Position numbers and translations under genes: made by a program. Shown piece after piece: positions 1-9,200 of a stretch of 53,344 nucleotides of DNA. The notes under the pieces were generated by a model. It made no database searches. It worked only from the letters and a program-made list of their open reading frames with translations, and was not told the origin of the DNA. The stretch comes from Deltaproteobacteria bacterium (GTDB lineage: Bacteria; Myxococcota_C; UBA6777), in the NCBI GenBank assembly GCA_002731275.1, contig PCBK01000074.1:1-53344 (forward strand), read 5' to 3'. How positions within the stretch are numbered: the stretch's first letter is position 1; every line of letters begins with the position of its first letter.

Positions 1-240
1 CAGTGGGTTTTTTGCGTCTTCGCTTGCAATCATCCACCTCAACAAACTCTCCACCCTGAGCCTCCGGCTCTTCCCTCCTCTCAAGCCTTTCGAGAGGAGG
101 GACAAACAGCCAATATACACGGATTTTTCGTTTATATTGCGATATATCGTTTGATATGCATCGCTCCCCTTGCCGACAGGAGCGGAGCGCAAGTCGCGTA
201 GGCGGAGCTGGCGGGCAAAGCCCGACTGAGGCGGTCCTTG
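1..240. repeat. REP-like palindromic repeat cluster (left copy)
   Basis: No gene. Bases 1-101 are almost the same as 28759-28859: a shared flank, a 13-base hairpin at 58-70 (stem GAGCC/GGCTC), then a 10-bp stem CCCTCCTCTC/GAGAGGAGGG at 73-101. The motif AGCCAATATACACGGA follows at about 108-123. From about 165 a second module begins (CTCCCCTT ... GAGCTGGCGGGCAAAGCCCGACTGAGG) that recurs in tandem at 29073-29330. The cluster is probably intergenic REP/BIME-like DNA. The window starts inside it. Confidence 0.8.
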
Positions 241-279
241 TAGCCTTCCCCACACATCATTCCCCTTACAACGTCCAGC

Positions 280-453
280 TCAACCTTCACCTTGCCCCTT
301 GTCTACTTTTTCCTCGATGCGCTTAATCCGCTCTTCCAGATCGACAAGTTTGTCGAGGATCAGCGCGTGAACATACACAGCATCCATCCCAACTGGACTC
401 TCTGCGCTTTTGATCAACTCAATGATATCCTGCAATTCTTCTTTGGCTTTCAT
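280..453 (-). CDS. Small coiled-coil hypothetical protein (57 aa)
   Basis: A 57-residue protein beginning MKAKEELQDIIELIK. The start at 453 is chosen because AAAGGAGAC lies just upstream on the minus strand; a longer 94-residue reading from 564 has no ribosome site. It is rich in Glu, Lys, Ile and Leu. The second half (LVDLEERIKRIEEKV) has heptad spacing typical of a short coiled coil. There is no signal peptide, membrane segment or catalytic motif. Function is unknown. It stands alone, divergent from the rhodanese gene and next to the repeat cluster. Confidence 0.6.
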   Translation of the reverse strand: MKAKEELQDIIELIKSAESPVGMDAVYVHALILDKLVDLEERIKRIEEKVDKGQGEG

Positions 454-652
454 CGTTGTCTCCTTTTGTTTGACATGGGACGCTAGGCCGAACCCAACAA
501 TCCAGGTGATACATTGTTTCCAATCACTTGAAACGTTTTCCACCATAAACACGTCTATACTCAAACGAAAGTGTTGGCTTCACGCCAAACCATAAACGCA
601 CCGAATTCATTGACCTTTGGTGAAGAACTCACCCCAAGCAAAAGGATCCCCC

Positions 653-1540
653 ATGCAGTCTCGTGTCTTCTCGTTGTTCTTGTCGCTTTGTTTGTTGGGA
701 GTCTCAGCAACAAGCCACGCGTCCTCCTGGTATGTCTCCGCCACACGCGCAAAAAACCTCTATCAACAAGGCGCTATCGTCCTCGACACACGGCCACACA
801 AACACTGGAACAAACAACACATCAAGACATCCCTTCCACTCTCATGGACAACTTTCTCTCCAAATAAGCAACACCGCAAAGGCACACTCCTCCCCCTTCG
901 ACACCTCAACAAACGGCTCTCCGCGTTGGGGCTCCGCAAAAACAAAGCCATCCTCGTCGTCGGAAACGGCTGGCATGGCTGGGGAGAAGACGGTCGTATT
1001 GTCTGGATGCTTCGCTCACTCGGACTTAAACGTGTCTACTTTGTCAACGGAGGTTTTCAAGCTGCCAAAAAAGCTGGATTCCCAATGACAAACAAGAAGA
1101 CCACACCAAAGACCTCGACGTTCAAAGGGAACATGCGAAGCCGTTGGTCGATCTCTCGTGAGACATTGCACAAGATTATCAAGCACAAACGCAAAGGATG
1201 GGTATTCATCGATACGCGCGAGCGACGAGAGTACAAGGGGAAGACACCATACGGCGAGAAGAGAGGTGGTCATCTTCCAGGTGCACTTCATCTTCACTTC
1301 AAGCGTTTGATGAACAAAAAAGGCATGGTGCGTTCCAAAAAAGCGATCGAAACACTGCTGTCCAAAAAGGGCATCACCAAAAAGAGTCGTATCGTCGCCT
1401 ACTGTACAGGGGGGATTCGTTCAGCTTGGTTTGTCGCGGTCCTTCAGAGCCTTGGGTACAAACACGCCAAAAATTACGCCGGTTCAATGTGGGAATGGTC
1501 ATACTACCCCGCAAAAACACATCCACTCGAAAAAAACTGA
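653..1540 (+). CDS. Exported two-domain rhodanese (sulfurtransferase-like)
   Basis: A 295-residue protein with an N-terminal signal peptide (hydrophobic SLFLSLCLLGVSA, cleavage probably after SHA). The start at 653 follows AAAGGATC; an upstream GTG at 617 would place extra residues before the signal. Two rhodanese domains follow. The first (about residues 30-145; VLDTRPHKHW) has no Cys at its active-site loop (VVGNGWHG), so it is an inactive domain. The second (about 175-285; FIDTRERREY) carries the loop CTGGIRS with Cys251. This is the classic arrangement of thiosulfate and 3-mercaptopyruvate sulfurtransferases, here probably periplasmic. The C-terminus is very basic. It is monocistronic; the hairpin repeat array begins about 15 bases after the stop. 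Confidence 0.85.
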   Translation: MQSRVFSLFLSLCLLGVSATSHASSWYVSATRAKNLYQQGAIVLDTRPHKHWNKQHIKTSLPLSWTTFSPNKQHRKGTLLPLRHLNKRLSALGLRKNKAILVVGNGWHGWGEDGRIVWMLRSLGLKRVYFVNGGFQAAKKAGFPMTNKKTTPKTSTFKGNMRSRWSISRETLHKIIKHKRKGWVFIDTRERREYKGKTPYGEKRGGHLPGALHLHFKRLMNKKGMVRSKKAIETLLSKKGITKKSRIVAYCTGGIRSAWFVAVLQSLGYKHAKNYAGSMWEWSYYPAKTHPLEKN

Positions 1541-1555
1541 GCCACTTTTTACAAG

Positions 1556-1810
1556 ATAAGGCAAGCGAAGCGCGGCAGTCCGCGCCACAGGCGCAACACA
1601 GACGATGCGTGAGCATCGTGGGGTCTGGGGGCAACGACCCCAGGCGGGTATGGGCGGCAAGTCCACAATGCCAAGCGGAGCGCGCCAGCTGTGGGGGCAA
1701 GCGGAGCGCGCCAGCTGTGAGGGCAAGCAGAGCGCGCCAGTAAGGGCGAGTGGCAACTCGCCCGTAGAGAGTGGCAACTCGCCCGTAGAGAGTGGCAACT
1801 CGCCCTCCCA
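1556..1810. repeat. Hairpin-chain repeat array, copy 1
   Basis: Bases 1558-1671 are near-identical to 10640-10753. The unit is a string of small hairpins: GCGCGG-CAGT-CCGCGC, GATGC-GTGA-GCATC and GGGGTC...GACCCC, then two GGAGCGCGCCAGCTGTG units. It ends in three tandem copies of a 21-base unit (about 1743-1805) whose core GGGCGAGTGGCAACTCGCCC is itself a perfect 8-bp hairpin with a GGCA loop. It follows directly after the rhodanese stop codon. No coding potential was recognised. Confidence 0.85.
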
Positions 1811-2169
1811 AGACCGCGATATGTGGTTGCAGCGTGTCCCGTTCCCTGAGTGTGGCAACATGCGATAAGAGTGATGGCTTGCTTGTCTCCGAGGCGACTA
1901 AAAGATACCAGTGAAAACTTACCTGACAAAAACCTCAGCCAAAAAGAATGAGAGGATATTTTGCAAGTTTTACTTGAATCCGGCGGCGCACTCTGCCAAT
2001 ATGTGTCCCGTCACCTGGATTGGAGAGAGCAATGAATGCGAAAACATCCGGACCAGGTGCGTATTCAGCGTGTGAACGTGTGTGGCTTATGAGGATCACA
2101 GAGTACAAAACAACGACGACCGCCACAACATTTACATGAGGGATGTTGAAGGAACAGTTTTTGAGTAAA
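1811..2169. other. Non-coding gap before ABC-ATPase gene
   Basis: No gene is supported here. A minus-strand open frame (1935-2279) lacks a ribosome site and family features. Promoter elements for the gene at 2270 are probably here, but none is clear enough to place. Confidence 0.5.
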
Positions 2170-2232
2170 GCCATTTCGAGTTGAAGTGGCGATAAACCCA
2201 TCAAAAAGGGTCGGGTCTTTTTTTGTGGGTTT
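2170..2232 (+). promoter_or_regulatory. Two-hairpin leader upstream of the ABC-class ATPase
   Basis: Hairpin 1 spans 2170-2190 (GCCATTTC/GAAGTGGC, one G-T pair, 5-base loop). Hairpin 2 spans 2194-2232: arms 2194-2209 and 2217-2232 pair over 16 positions with two wobbles and one mismatch around the loop GTCGGGT. The second arm contains a run of seven T. The pair ends 37 bases before the ATG at 2270. It could be a terminator or attenuator, or a structured 5' leader. No known riboswitch class was recognised. Confidence 0.5.
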
Positions 2233-2269
2233 TGTTTGTATTTACATGTTCTCGAAGCGAGGGTGACAA

Positions 2270-4018
2270 ATGTCCACACATGAAGTGTTGCATTCGAAAT
2301 TGATGGAGCTCGATGGAAAGAGCTACAAATCGTACAAAGAAATCCGTGGAGAGTATGATTTTGGAGGATGTCTCTTGTGCATCGATTATGTACAAGGTGA
2401 TCCCTTCGCCTCTCCCTCCAAATTGAGAGTGAGAGTTCCCCACGAAGTCACGGAGATCCCTTCTTTACTGTTTCGTAATGAGATCCGCCGCATGGCGCTC
2501 GAAGACTTTCTTGCCCGCGAAGCCAGACACGTCCTTATAAGACTGTCTCGTGATCGTGGCATCGGCAAAAGTGGCCAGATGTTCGTCGACGCAGGACGAC
2601 AAGAGATTCTCGAACGCACAGCCGTCTCACTCACAGATGAATGGCTTGAGCTACGCATGGAAGCCGGCCTCCCCGCGGCAGGTCGCAAAATCCTCGGTCG
2701 ACAAGCCGCTGAGATGCTCTGCATGGACATCCCAGAGCTGGTCGACACTGCCTTGCGATGGTATAACCTCCCCCAAGCAGACGGTGTGCTCGGTATCGAA
2801 ACCGCCGAAAACTATCTGCACATTCAATCACAACTCGAAGAACGTGGACTCATTGCCTTCGTCGCAAATGGTTCACTGCTTCCCAGAGAGAGTGGCGCAA
2901 GTGACCGTCCCATGCGCAAGACAGTCATTCCATTCCAATCACCACCAGAACTCGAAGTCGAATTCCGCGTCCCCAACCCCATCGGCGAAGCTGAACTCGA
3001 ATTTGTTACAGGAATGGGTATCCCCAAAGGAGTCACGCTGATCGTTGGTGGCGGCTATCACGGAAAGTCCACCCTCCTTCAGGCTCTCTCCCGCTGTGTC
3101 TATCCACACATCCCAGGTGATGGACGCGAATACGTCGTCACCCACCCCGACGCCGTCAAGATCAGAGCAGAGGACGGACGCAGCATCCAGAATGTCGACA
3201 TCAGCCCATTCATCAACAACCTCCCAGGCAAACGCAATACACGTTCATTTAGCAGCGAAGACGCGAGCGGGAGCACAAGCCAAGCCGCCAACCTCCTCGA
3301 AGCGATCGAAGTCGGTGCCTCCGCCCTGCTTCTCGATGAAGACACCTCTGCGACCAACTTCATGATCCGCGACGCACGTATGCAAGCGCTCGTCAGCGAT
3401 AAACATGAACCCATCACCCCCTTGATCGAGCGCGTTCGTGAATTGTATGAAGAGTTCGATGTCTCGACGATCATGGTCGTCGGTGGATGTGGTGATTACT
3501 TCGACGTCGCCGACACGGTCATCATGATGAAGGACTATCTACCAGAAGATGTCTCCGAACAAGCTCGTGAGATCGCCAACACACATCCAAGTAATCGCGC
3601 AGAGACGACGATCAAGCCGTTCAACAAAGTGACAGATCGTGCCCCCATCGCGAAGGGTTTTGACGCCTCAAGAGGACACAGAGATGTCAACGTCGCGGTC
3701 AAGTCCAGAGATATGTTGATGTACGGTGAAACGCCACTTGAACTTCGTGGTGTCGAACAGGTCGTCGATCCGAGCCAGACGAGAGCTATCGGTTACGCCA
3801 TCCATATGGCCAGCAAACGCTGGATGGATGGTGAACTTCCTCTTAACGAGCTGCTCAACGAGATTGAAACCTTCTTTGACAATTGTGGCCTTGAGCCCCT
3901 CGCGCCCTTCAGACGTGGAGAGAATCACCCCGGTAACCTCGCACGTCCCAGACGTTACGAGATTGCCGCCGCGATCAATAGACTCCGCACCGCCAAGTGC
4001 AAACTCATCCGCAATTGA
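2270..4018 (+). CDS. Predicted ATPase of the ABC class
   Basis: A 582-residue cytosolic protein preceded by GAGGGTGAC. It fits the stand-alone 'ABC class ATPase' family (COG3044 type) rather than a transporter subunit, because it has a long N-terminal region and no transporter partner is adjacent. Visible motifs are the Walker A loop VGGGYHGKST (Lys266), an ABC-signature-like SGSTSQAAN (about 333-341), Walker B SALLLDEDTSATN (Asp356-Glu357-Asp358), and a late MVVGGCGDYFDVAD block typical of the family. The family binds nucleic acid in the one case I know with a structure (trypanosome MRB1590); the role here is unknown. The next gene follows 84 bases downstream on the same strand and may be co-transcribed. 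Confidence 0.85.
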   Translation: MSTHEVLHSKLMELDGKSYKSYKEIRGEYDFGGCLLCIDYVQGDPFASPSKLRVRVPHEVTEIPSLLFRNEIRRMALEDFLAREARHVLIRLSRDRGIGKSGQMFVDAGRQEILERTAVSLTDEWLELRMEAGLPAAGRKILGRQAAEMLCMDIPELVDTALRWYNLPQADGVLGIETAENYLHIQSQLEERGLIAFVANGSLLPRESGASDRPMRKTVIPFQSPPELEVEFRVPNPIGEAELEFVTGMGIPKGVTLIVGGGYHGKSTLLQALSRCVYPHIPGDGREYVVTHPDAVKIRAEDGRSIQNVDISPFINNLPGKRNTRSFSSEDASGSTSQAANLLEAIEVGASALLLDEDTSATNFMIRDARMQALVSDKHEPITPLIERVRELYEEFDVSTIMVVGGCGDYFDVADTVIMMKDYLPEDVSEQAREIANTHPSNRAETTIKPFNKVTDRAPIAKGFDASRGHRDVNVAVKSRDMLMYGETPLELRGVEQVVDPSQTRAIGYAIHMASKRWMDGELPLNELLNEIETFFDNCGLEPLAPFRRGENHPGNLARPRRYEIAAAINRLRTAKCKLIRN

Positions 4019-4102
4019 TATCGAGACACCTCCTCTCAACGTAGAGACTCAAGCCTCTGCGTTGGATTGCCTTTGTGAGAATACTCGAAAGGTTCTTATT
4101 CG

Positions 4103-4999
4103 ATGACCTTCTCAGATGCCCTCCGAAGACGCTTCGTCCGCGACACATCGCTCCCCATCTCCCTCGTACAACAACCGTATTTCTCGTACTTTATCGAGCT
4201 GTACGATCCAGTCTACCAGAGCGTCGAGAAGTACGAACGGCTTCTCAAGACGATGGAGTCGCTGGGTTCCGAACAGGCTTTTTTTGAGGAACACAAACGA
4301 ATCAAAGAAAAAGTCGTGGAGTCCGTAGAAGCGCAACCTGCCTACAAGGCCATACTTCGTGATACGTTCGAGCAATACAAGGTGACAGGTGGATTCACAC
4401 AAGAGAACATCTACACCATGAAGCATGCCGATCAGACCTTCATCTCACTTGACCTGAAGAAGGCCAACTTCAACGCATTCCGCCATCACGATCCATCCAT
4501 CCTACAAAACGCAGAATCCTACGAAACCCTGCTCACTCCCTTCACTGAAGAGACATATTTTTTGAAGAGCAAGTATCTCAGACAGGTCATCTTTGGACAC
4601 TTACAGCCGAAAAAACAACAGAAGATTCAAAAGTGGATGATACAACAGATCGCCGACGCGCTTTCTCCTAACATCGCAGAGGATCGCTTCCTCAGCGCGT
4701 CGAGTGATGAGTTAATCTTGCGCACAACGCCAGGGGCCGTCGAAGAAGAGTTGAGCTGGATTGAGAGTGTTCTACCCTTCCCATTTGTCCGTGCCGAAGC
4801 ATTTACTTTGCGCTCGATTGGTGGCAAATCGTTCTTCGTGAAGGCATTTTTGGACAGTGAGAAGGTCGAATTCAAGGCAATCCCTGGCTATTTACTCCCC
4901 CAATGTTACAAGCACTACTTTGGACAACCCATCGAAGCATACGATCTTTTGTTCACCTTTGAGGGGATGCTTGCCGCCTTTCAAACCACCCTGTTCTAG
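4103..4999 (+). CDS. Hypothetical protein, possible partner of ABC-class ATPase
   Basis: A 298-residue soluble protein with no signal peptide or membrane segment. I do not recognise the family. Two blocks look conserved in style: FTQENIYTMKHADQTFISLD followed by LKKANFNAFRHHDPS (about residues 98-132), and TYFLKSKYLRQVIFGHLQPK (about 153-172). Aromatic and charged residues are frequent and there is no obvious metal or nucleotide motif. It lies 84 bases after the ATPase gene in the same direction and ends 3 bases from the convergent membrane-protein gene. A shared operon with the ATPase is likely but not proven. Confidence 0.7.
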   Translation: MTFSDALRRRFVRDTSLPISLVQQPYFSYFIELYDPVYQSVEKYERLLKTMESLGSEQAFFEEHKRIKEKVVESVEAQPAYKAILRDTFEQYKVTGGFTQENIYTMKHADQTFISLDLKKANFNAFRHHDPSILQNAESYETLLTPFTEETYFLKSKYLRQVIFGHLQPKKQQKIQKWMIQQIADALSPNIAEDRFLSASSDELILRTTPGAVEEELSWIESVLPFPFVRAEAFTLRSIGGKSFFVKAFLDSEKVEFKAIPGYLLPQCYKHYFGQPIEAYDLLFTFEGMLAAFQTTLF

Positions 5000-5002
5000 C
5001 TC

Positions 5003-5797
5003 TTAAAATGTACCGGAAAAAAGAGGCAGTGTGACCGCGACGTCTTTTTGTGTGGGTTGTGTGAATTGTGGGACAGGCACGCCGACTCTGACGTGGTGTC
5101 CATCCCACTGGAGTAGCGCACCAAGCTGGATGAAGTCGCCAGACTTCTTAAGAAAGAGCGTGTGCAGTAGAACGGCCCCAACGGCCATCAAGACGCCATC
5201 AAGGATAAAGCGGATGGGGGTTGCGATGTCTTTTCTGACCGTTGTGTCGAGGAAGCTGATCAGCCGGCCGAGACCAAATGAGACAGCACCTCCGACGTAC
5301 GCACCAGCGAGTGCCCACCAATAATTGCCGACATAGACGTGACTGAGCTTCCCTAACAAGTAGACAGTGAGCCCCACGAGCCAGGGTACAACGCCGAATG
5401 TACCGATCGTCGACGCCCAACCTGCGGCCTCGACATTTTCGGCGGTCGGTGCGTTATTGACGATCGCGATATCAGCCCATGTTTGGAACAGGAGACTGGA
5501 GACAGCGGCGACGATCGCGCCAGAGAATCCTTCTAACCAGAGCAATGACCACTCAAGCTCAGAGGCCTGTGGTCTCATCACCCACTTGTTTTGGCTATCC
5601 TGCGCCTTCGTTTCGGTGTGTTGACTCAACCGAATCGACGTCGAATGTATCCACGAAGATGGGTCGGACTGGAGCAATGGGGTCTTATCACGTTGATCGT
5701 GAGACGACGCTGGCGAATATTCAGCTTGTACGAGCGCTGGACTGAGCAGCACAAGGGACACGACCAAACAACGCATCAAACAACAAAACCTGTTCAC
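5003..5797 (-). CDS. Exported multi-pass membrane protein, unknown function
   Basis: A 264-residue protein starting at GTG 5797, preceded by TGGGAGTG. It has a signal-like N-terminus (LVVSLVLLSPALVQA), then a polar stretch of about 60 residues, then about four hydrophobic segments (WLEGFSGAIVAAVSSLLF; GVVPWLVGLTVYLLG; WALAGAYVGGAVSFGLG; FILDGVLMAVGAVLLHTLF). The tail is polar and ends in Phe. In layout it resembles the two smaller proteins at 39028 and 39585 (signal, polar linker, membrane segments, short beta-like tail). No catalytic motif is visible. It is convergent with the preceding gene. Confidence 0.7.
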   Translation of the reverse strand: MNRFCCLMRCLVVSLVLLSPALVQAEYSPASSHDQRDKTPLLQSDPSSWIHSTSIRLSQHTETKAQDSQNKWVMRPQASELEWSLLWLEGFSGAIVAAVSSLLFQTWADIAIVNNAPTAENVEAAGWASTIGTFGVVPWLVGLTVYLLGKLSHVYVGNYWWALAGAYVGGAVSFGLGRLISFLDTTVRKDIATPIRFILDGVLMAVGAVLLHTLFLKKSGDFIQLGALLQWDGHHVRVGVPVPQFTQPTQKDVAVTLPLFSGTF

Positions 5798-6206
5798 AAA
5801 TCCACTCCCACAAGATCATGTATTCGAAGAAATCATGCCTGCCAACATACTTGTTTGTTCTGGAAAATGCCACCAACATCACAATGCCCACAAAGAAAAA
5901 TCCAACACACCTGCAATTTTTTGAGATGAAAGACGGTTTTGACAGGTCAACCAAAAGAACCGAAATCGTCCTCTGTCAGCGTGTTAACACTGACTGCATC
6001 GAACAGTCCATCACAGGGTGGAAACTTTCACTCAACTGAGGGTCACTTTTCCAGAGCGTTTACATCGGCCTAGCGGTTGGATGTCATGCTAGTGAAGGAC
6101 CATTTGTATTCTTGTTTCGGAGTGTAACGTGTGTTACTGTTTGTGCTCGAAAAAAGCATTTTGTAGCACGTAACCATAGCGTTTTTTTAAGTAAGGAGTG
6201 TTTGTC
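5798..6206. other. Divergent intergenic region
   Basis: About 400 bases between two divergent genes. It probably carries both promoters. I see no repeat, RNA or confident promoter hexamers. Short open frames here look spurious. Confidence 0.5.
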
Positions 6207-9200
6207 ATGTTAACCCATCTTCGGCGTAACCCATGGATGTATGCGTTGTTGCTTACGTTCAGTTTACTTGCCGGCTGTGGCGATCCCAACACAGGGACCG
6301 ACGCAGGCGACAAGACATGTGAAACATCAGGGGATTGCCTCGCAGATCAACGATGTCAACGTGGAAAATGTATCGCAAAAGAACAAAACGTCGCGCCAGT
6401 TGCCGAGGCCGGTGATGACAAGACCGGAAAAACCAAAAAGCGTGTAGATCTAGATGGTTCAACGTCTTATGACGATGACGGAGACAATCTCACGTACAAA
6501 TGGAGCTTTTCTTCCAAGCCTGAAAACAGTCAGGCGACATTGGAGAAAGCGGACACTCCTTACCCATACTTTACACCAGATGTCGCAGGTGATTACGTCG
6601 TCGCGCTCGTCGTCAATGACTCCAACTTCGACAGTGAAGAAGACACCATCACGATCACAGTCGAGAAAGGTGTCAACAAGCTCCCTGAAGCAAACGCAGG
6701 AAGCGACCAAACTGTCGCCGTCGGCGCGACAGTCAACTTGGATGGCAGCAAGTCCTCTGACCCAGACGACGACAAACTAACTTTCAAGTGGAAGTTCACA
6801 CCTCCGACAGGTAGCAAAGCAGTCCTCTCAGACGAGACGGCTGAAAAACCGACATTCGACGCAGATATCGCAGGAAAATACGAGCTTGAGTTGACCGTCA
6901 ATGACGGCGAAGCCGATTGTGAATCCCCTGCAAAAATCACGGTCACAGCGGTCGAGAACCTCGACAAAGTACCTGTCCTTACACAAGTTGATCCAGCACA
7001 GGGACCAGCCGGATTGAGCAGCTTCGATATCAAACTCATCGGGAAAGATTTTGCTGATGGTGCGGTGTTGTTGTTCCAAAACAGAGAGGTCAGCACGACC
7101 TTCGTCAGTGGTACTGAATTAACCGCTTCTGTTGACCTCAGTGGTGTCACTCCTGGCAAATACCCAATGAAGGTCAAAAACCCCAACCAAAAAGAATCAT
7201 CCAGTGTCGACTTCGAAGTCATCGACATTCCAACCCCCAAGATCACCAAATTGTTGCCTGCAAGTGCAGGACAAAACGCCAAATTCACCATTGGTGTCGA
7301 AGGAACAGGTTTTGTGCAGGGTGCCAAGATTTACTTCACGGGGACAGAGCTTGTTACCAAGTATATCTCCCCCACCAAGCTCGAAGGTGAAATGGATCTC
7401 GCGGGTACACAGATCGGCTCTTACCCCATGTATGTCCGTAACCCTGGCGCAAAGACCTCCGATCCCTCCAACTTTACGGTAACCGTTCCACCTCCCCCAC
7501 CAGAAATCACTTTGCTCAACCCAGAGTTTGGCAAGAGCGGCACAAAGATCGACTTCACCGTCTTTGGTAAGAACTACCAAGGGGCGAAGATCATTTTTGA
7601 CGGTAAAGAGATTCCAACGAAAAATCCGACTCCAGGAGAATTACAAGCTGATCCCAAGTTGGATTTGACGGGTATCGCGGGTGGCAGCTACGAAGTCAAA
7701 GTGCGCAACTTTGACGGCTCGACCTCTACTCCCATCAACTTCACAGTGTTGGATCAATACCCAACACCCAACATCGCGACACTTTCGCCAGCAGCAGGTG
7801 AGGTTGATTCGGTGATCACAGTCACCATCGCAGGGCGTTGGATCGACAAAGCAGCGACAGTCTTGTTCAACAACAAAGCTGCGAAATCCACGACATTTGT
7901 GAGCGACAAAGAGATCAAGGCGGAGTTTGACACAACAGGTCTGACCGCGAACCAAGATTATCCTGTTGCCGTTGAAAACCCCGGTCCAAACGGAACCAAA
8001 CGCAAAAGTAACACGTTGTTGTTCAAAGCCAAACCTCTACCACCACCTTCGATTACATCGATCACCTCGACACCACTCCACAGTGAAAGCGCGGGCGTCA
8101 TTACAGTCAAAGGTATCGGCTTTACTCCATCGACCGTCGTACAGATCAGTAACAACGGGACCCGTTCAACATCAACGACCTATTGTCGCCTGCCTACTCT
8201 ACAGTACACATCAGCGTCCGACCAACCAACAAAATTCATCAACTCGACGACATTGGAAGTCACAGTCGCAAAACTCCCGAAGGTGACGAGTACGACCTAT
8301 GATTACTATGGGATTCGCGTCCGTCGTGGGACACAATACTCAAATATCCGATGTGTATACGTAAATTACTACGCCCCGACAGCCCCAAGACTCACTTCCA
8401 TTTCACCTGTCGCGATCGTACAAGGTAGTACCAGTCCAACGAGAATTACAGTCAGTGGTAGCTACTTCAACACGTACAGCAAGATCCACTTTGGTGGCAA
8501 AGAAGTCAAAACGGTTTACTCCAGCAGCAGTCGACTTTACTACGACTTCGACCACTCCACTGCGATGCCTGGCGTGTTTGATGTACAGGTGGTCAACAGC
8601 ACAGGCTTGAAGTCTGCGGTCTTTAAATTCACATTGTTGAAAAAAGGACAGCCGCTGATCAGCTCAGTCTCACCGACATCTCTGTACGCAGGTGACAAGA
8701 TCAACGTCACACTTAACGGTTCTGGGTTCGACTCAAAAGCCGTCGTCCATATAGACGGTAAAGCGACAACATTCACAACGACGTACAAGAGCCCGACGCA
8801 GGTCGTCCTTGAGAGTGCAGTCTTTACGATCGCACAGAAAGGTGCAGTCGCCTTAACTGTTGTGAATCCAGGCACACCTCCCGTCAACTCCAACCCAATC
8901 AGTGTCACAGTGCTCTTGCGAACAGCCCCACGGTTGACAACCATTTACAACCGCTCCTTAAGCAATAGCACCGTGAACATCGAAGAAGGTAGCACGCCTG
9001 AGCTGGAGTTTTATGGCGATTACTATCGCACAGGTGCACAAGCGGAGTTGGGCAAAACCAATCCGAAGCTGTTCCCCTGTCACTATATTTACAGTGATAG
9101 TCGTTTGAAATGTCATGTCGACGTTTCAGGACTTCCACGGGGTACAGTGGACCTCCGCATCATGAACCCTGATGGACAATACAGTCCTTATAAGCAGATG

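Noticed and set aside
1935-2279. 114-residue minus-strand open frame
   Set aside because: No ribosome site, no family features, and it overlaps the start and leader of the ABC-class ATPase gene.
5818-6039. 73-residue plus-strand frame in the divergent intergenic region
   Set aside because: No ribosome site and no recognisable features; it occupies expected promoter DNA.
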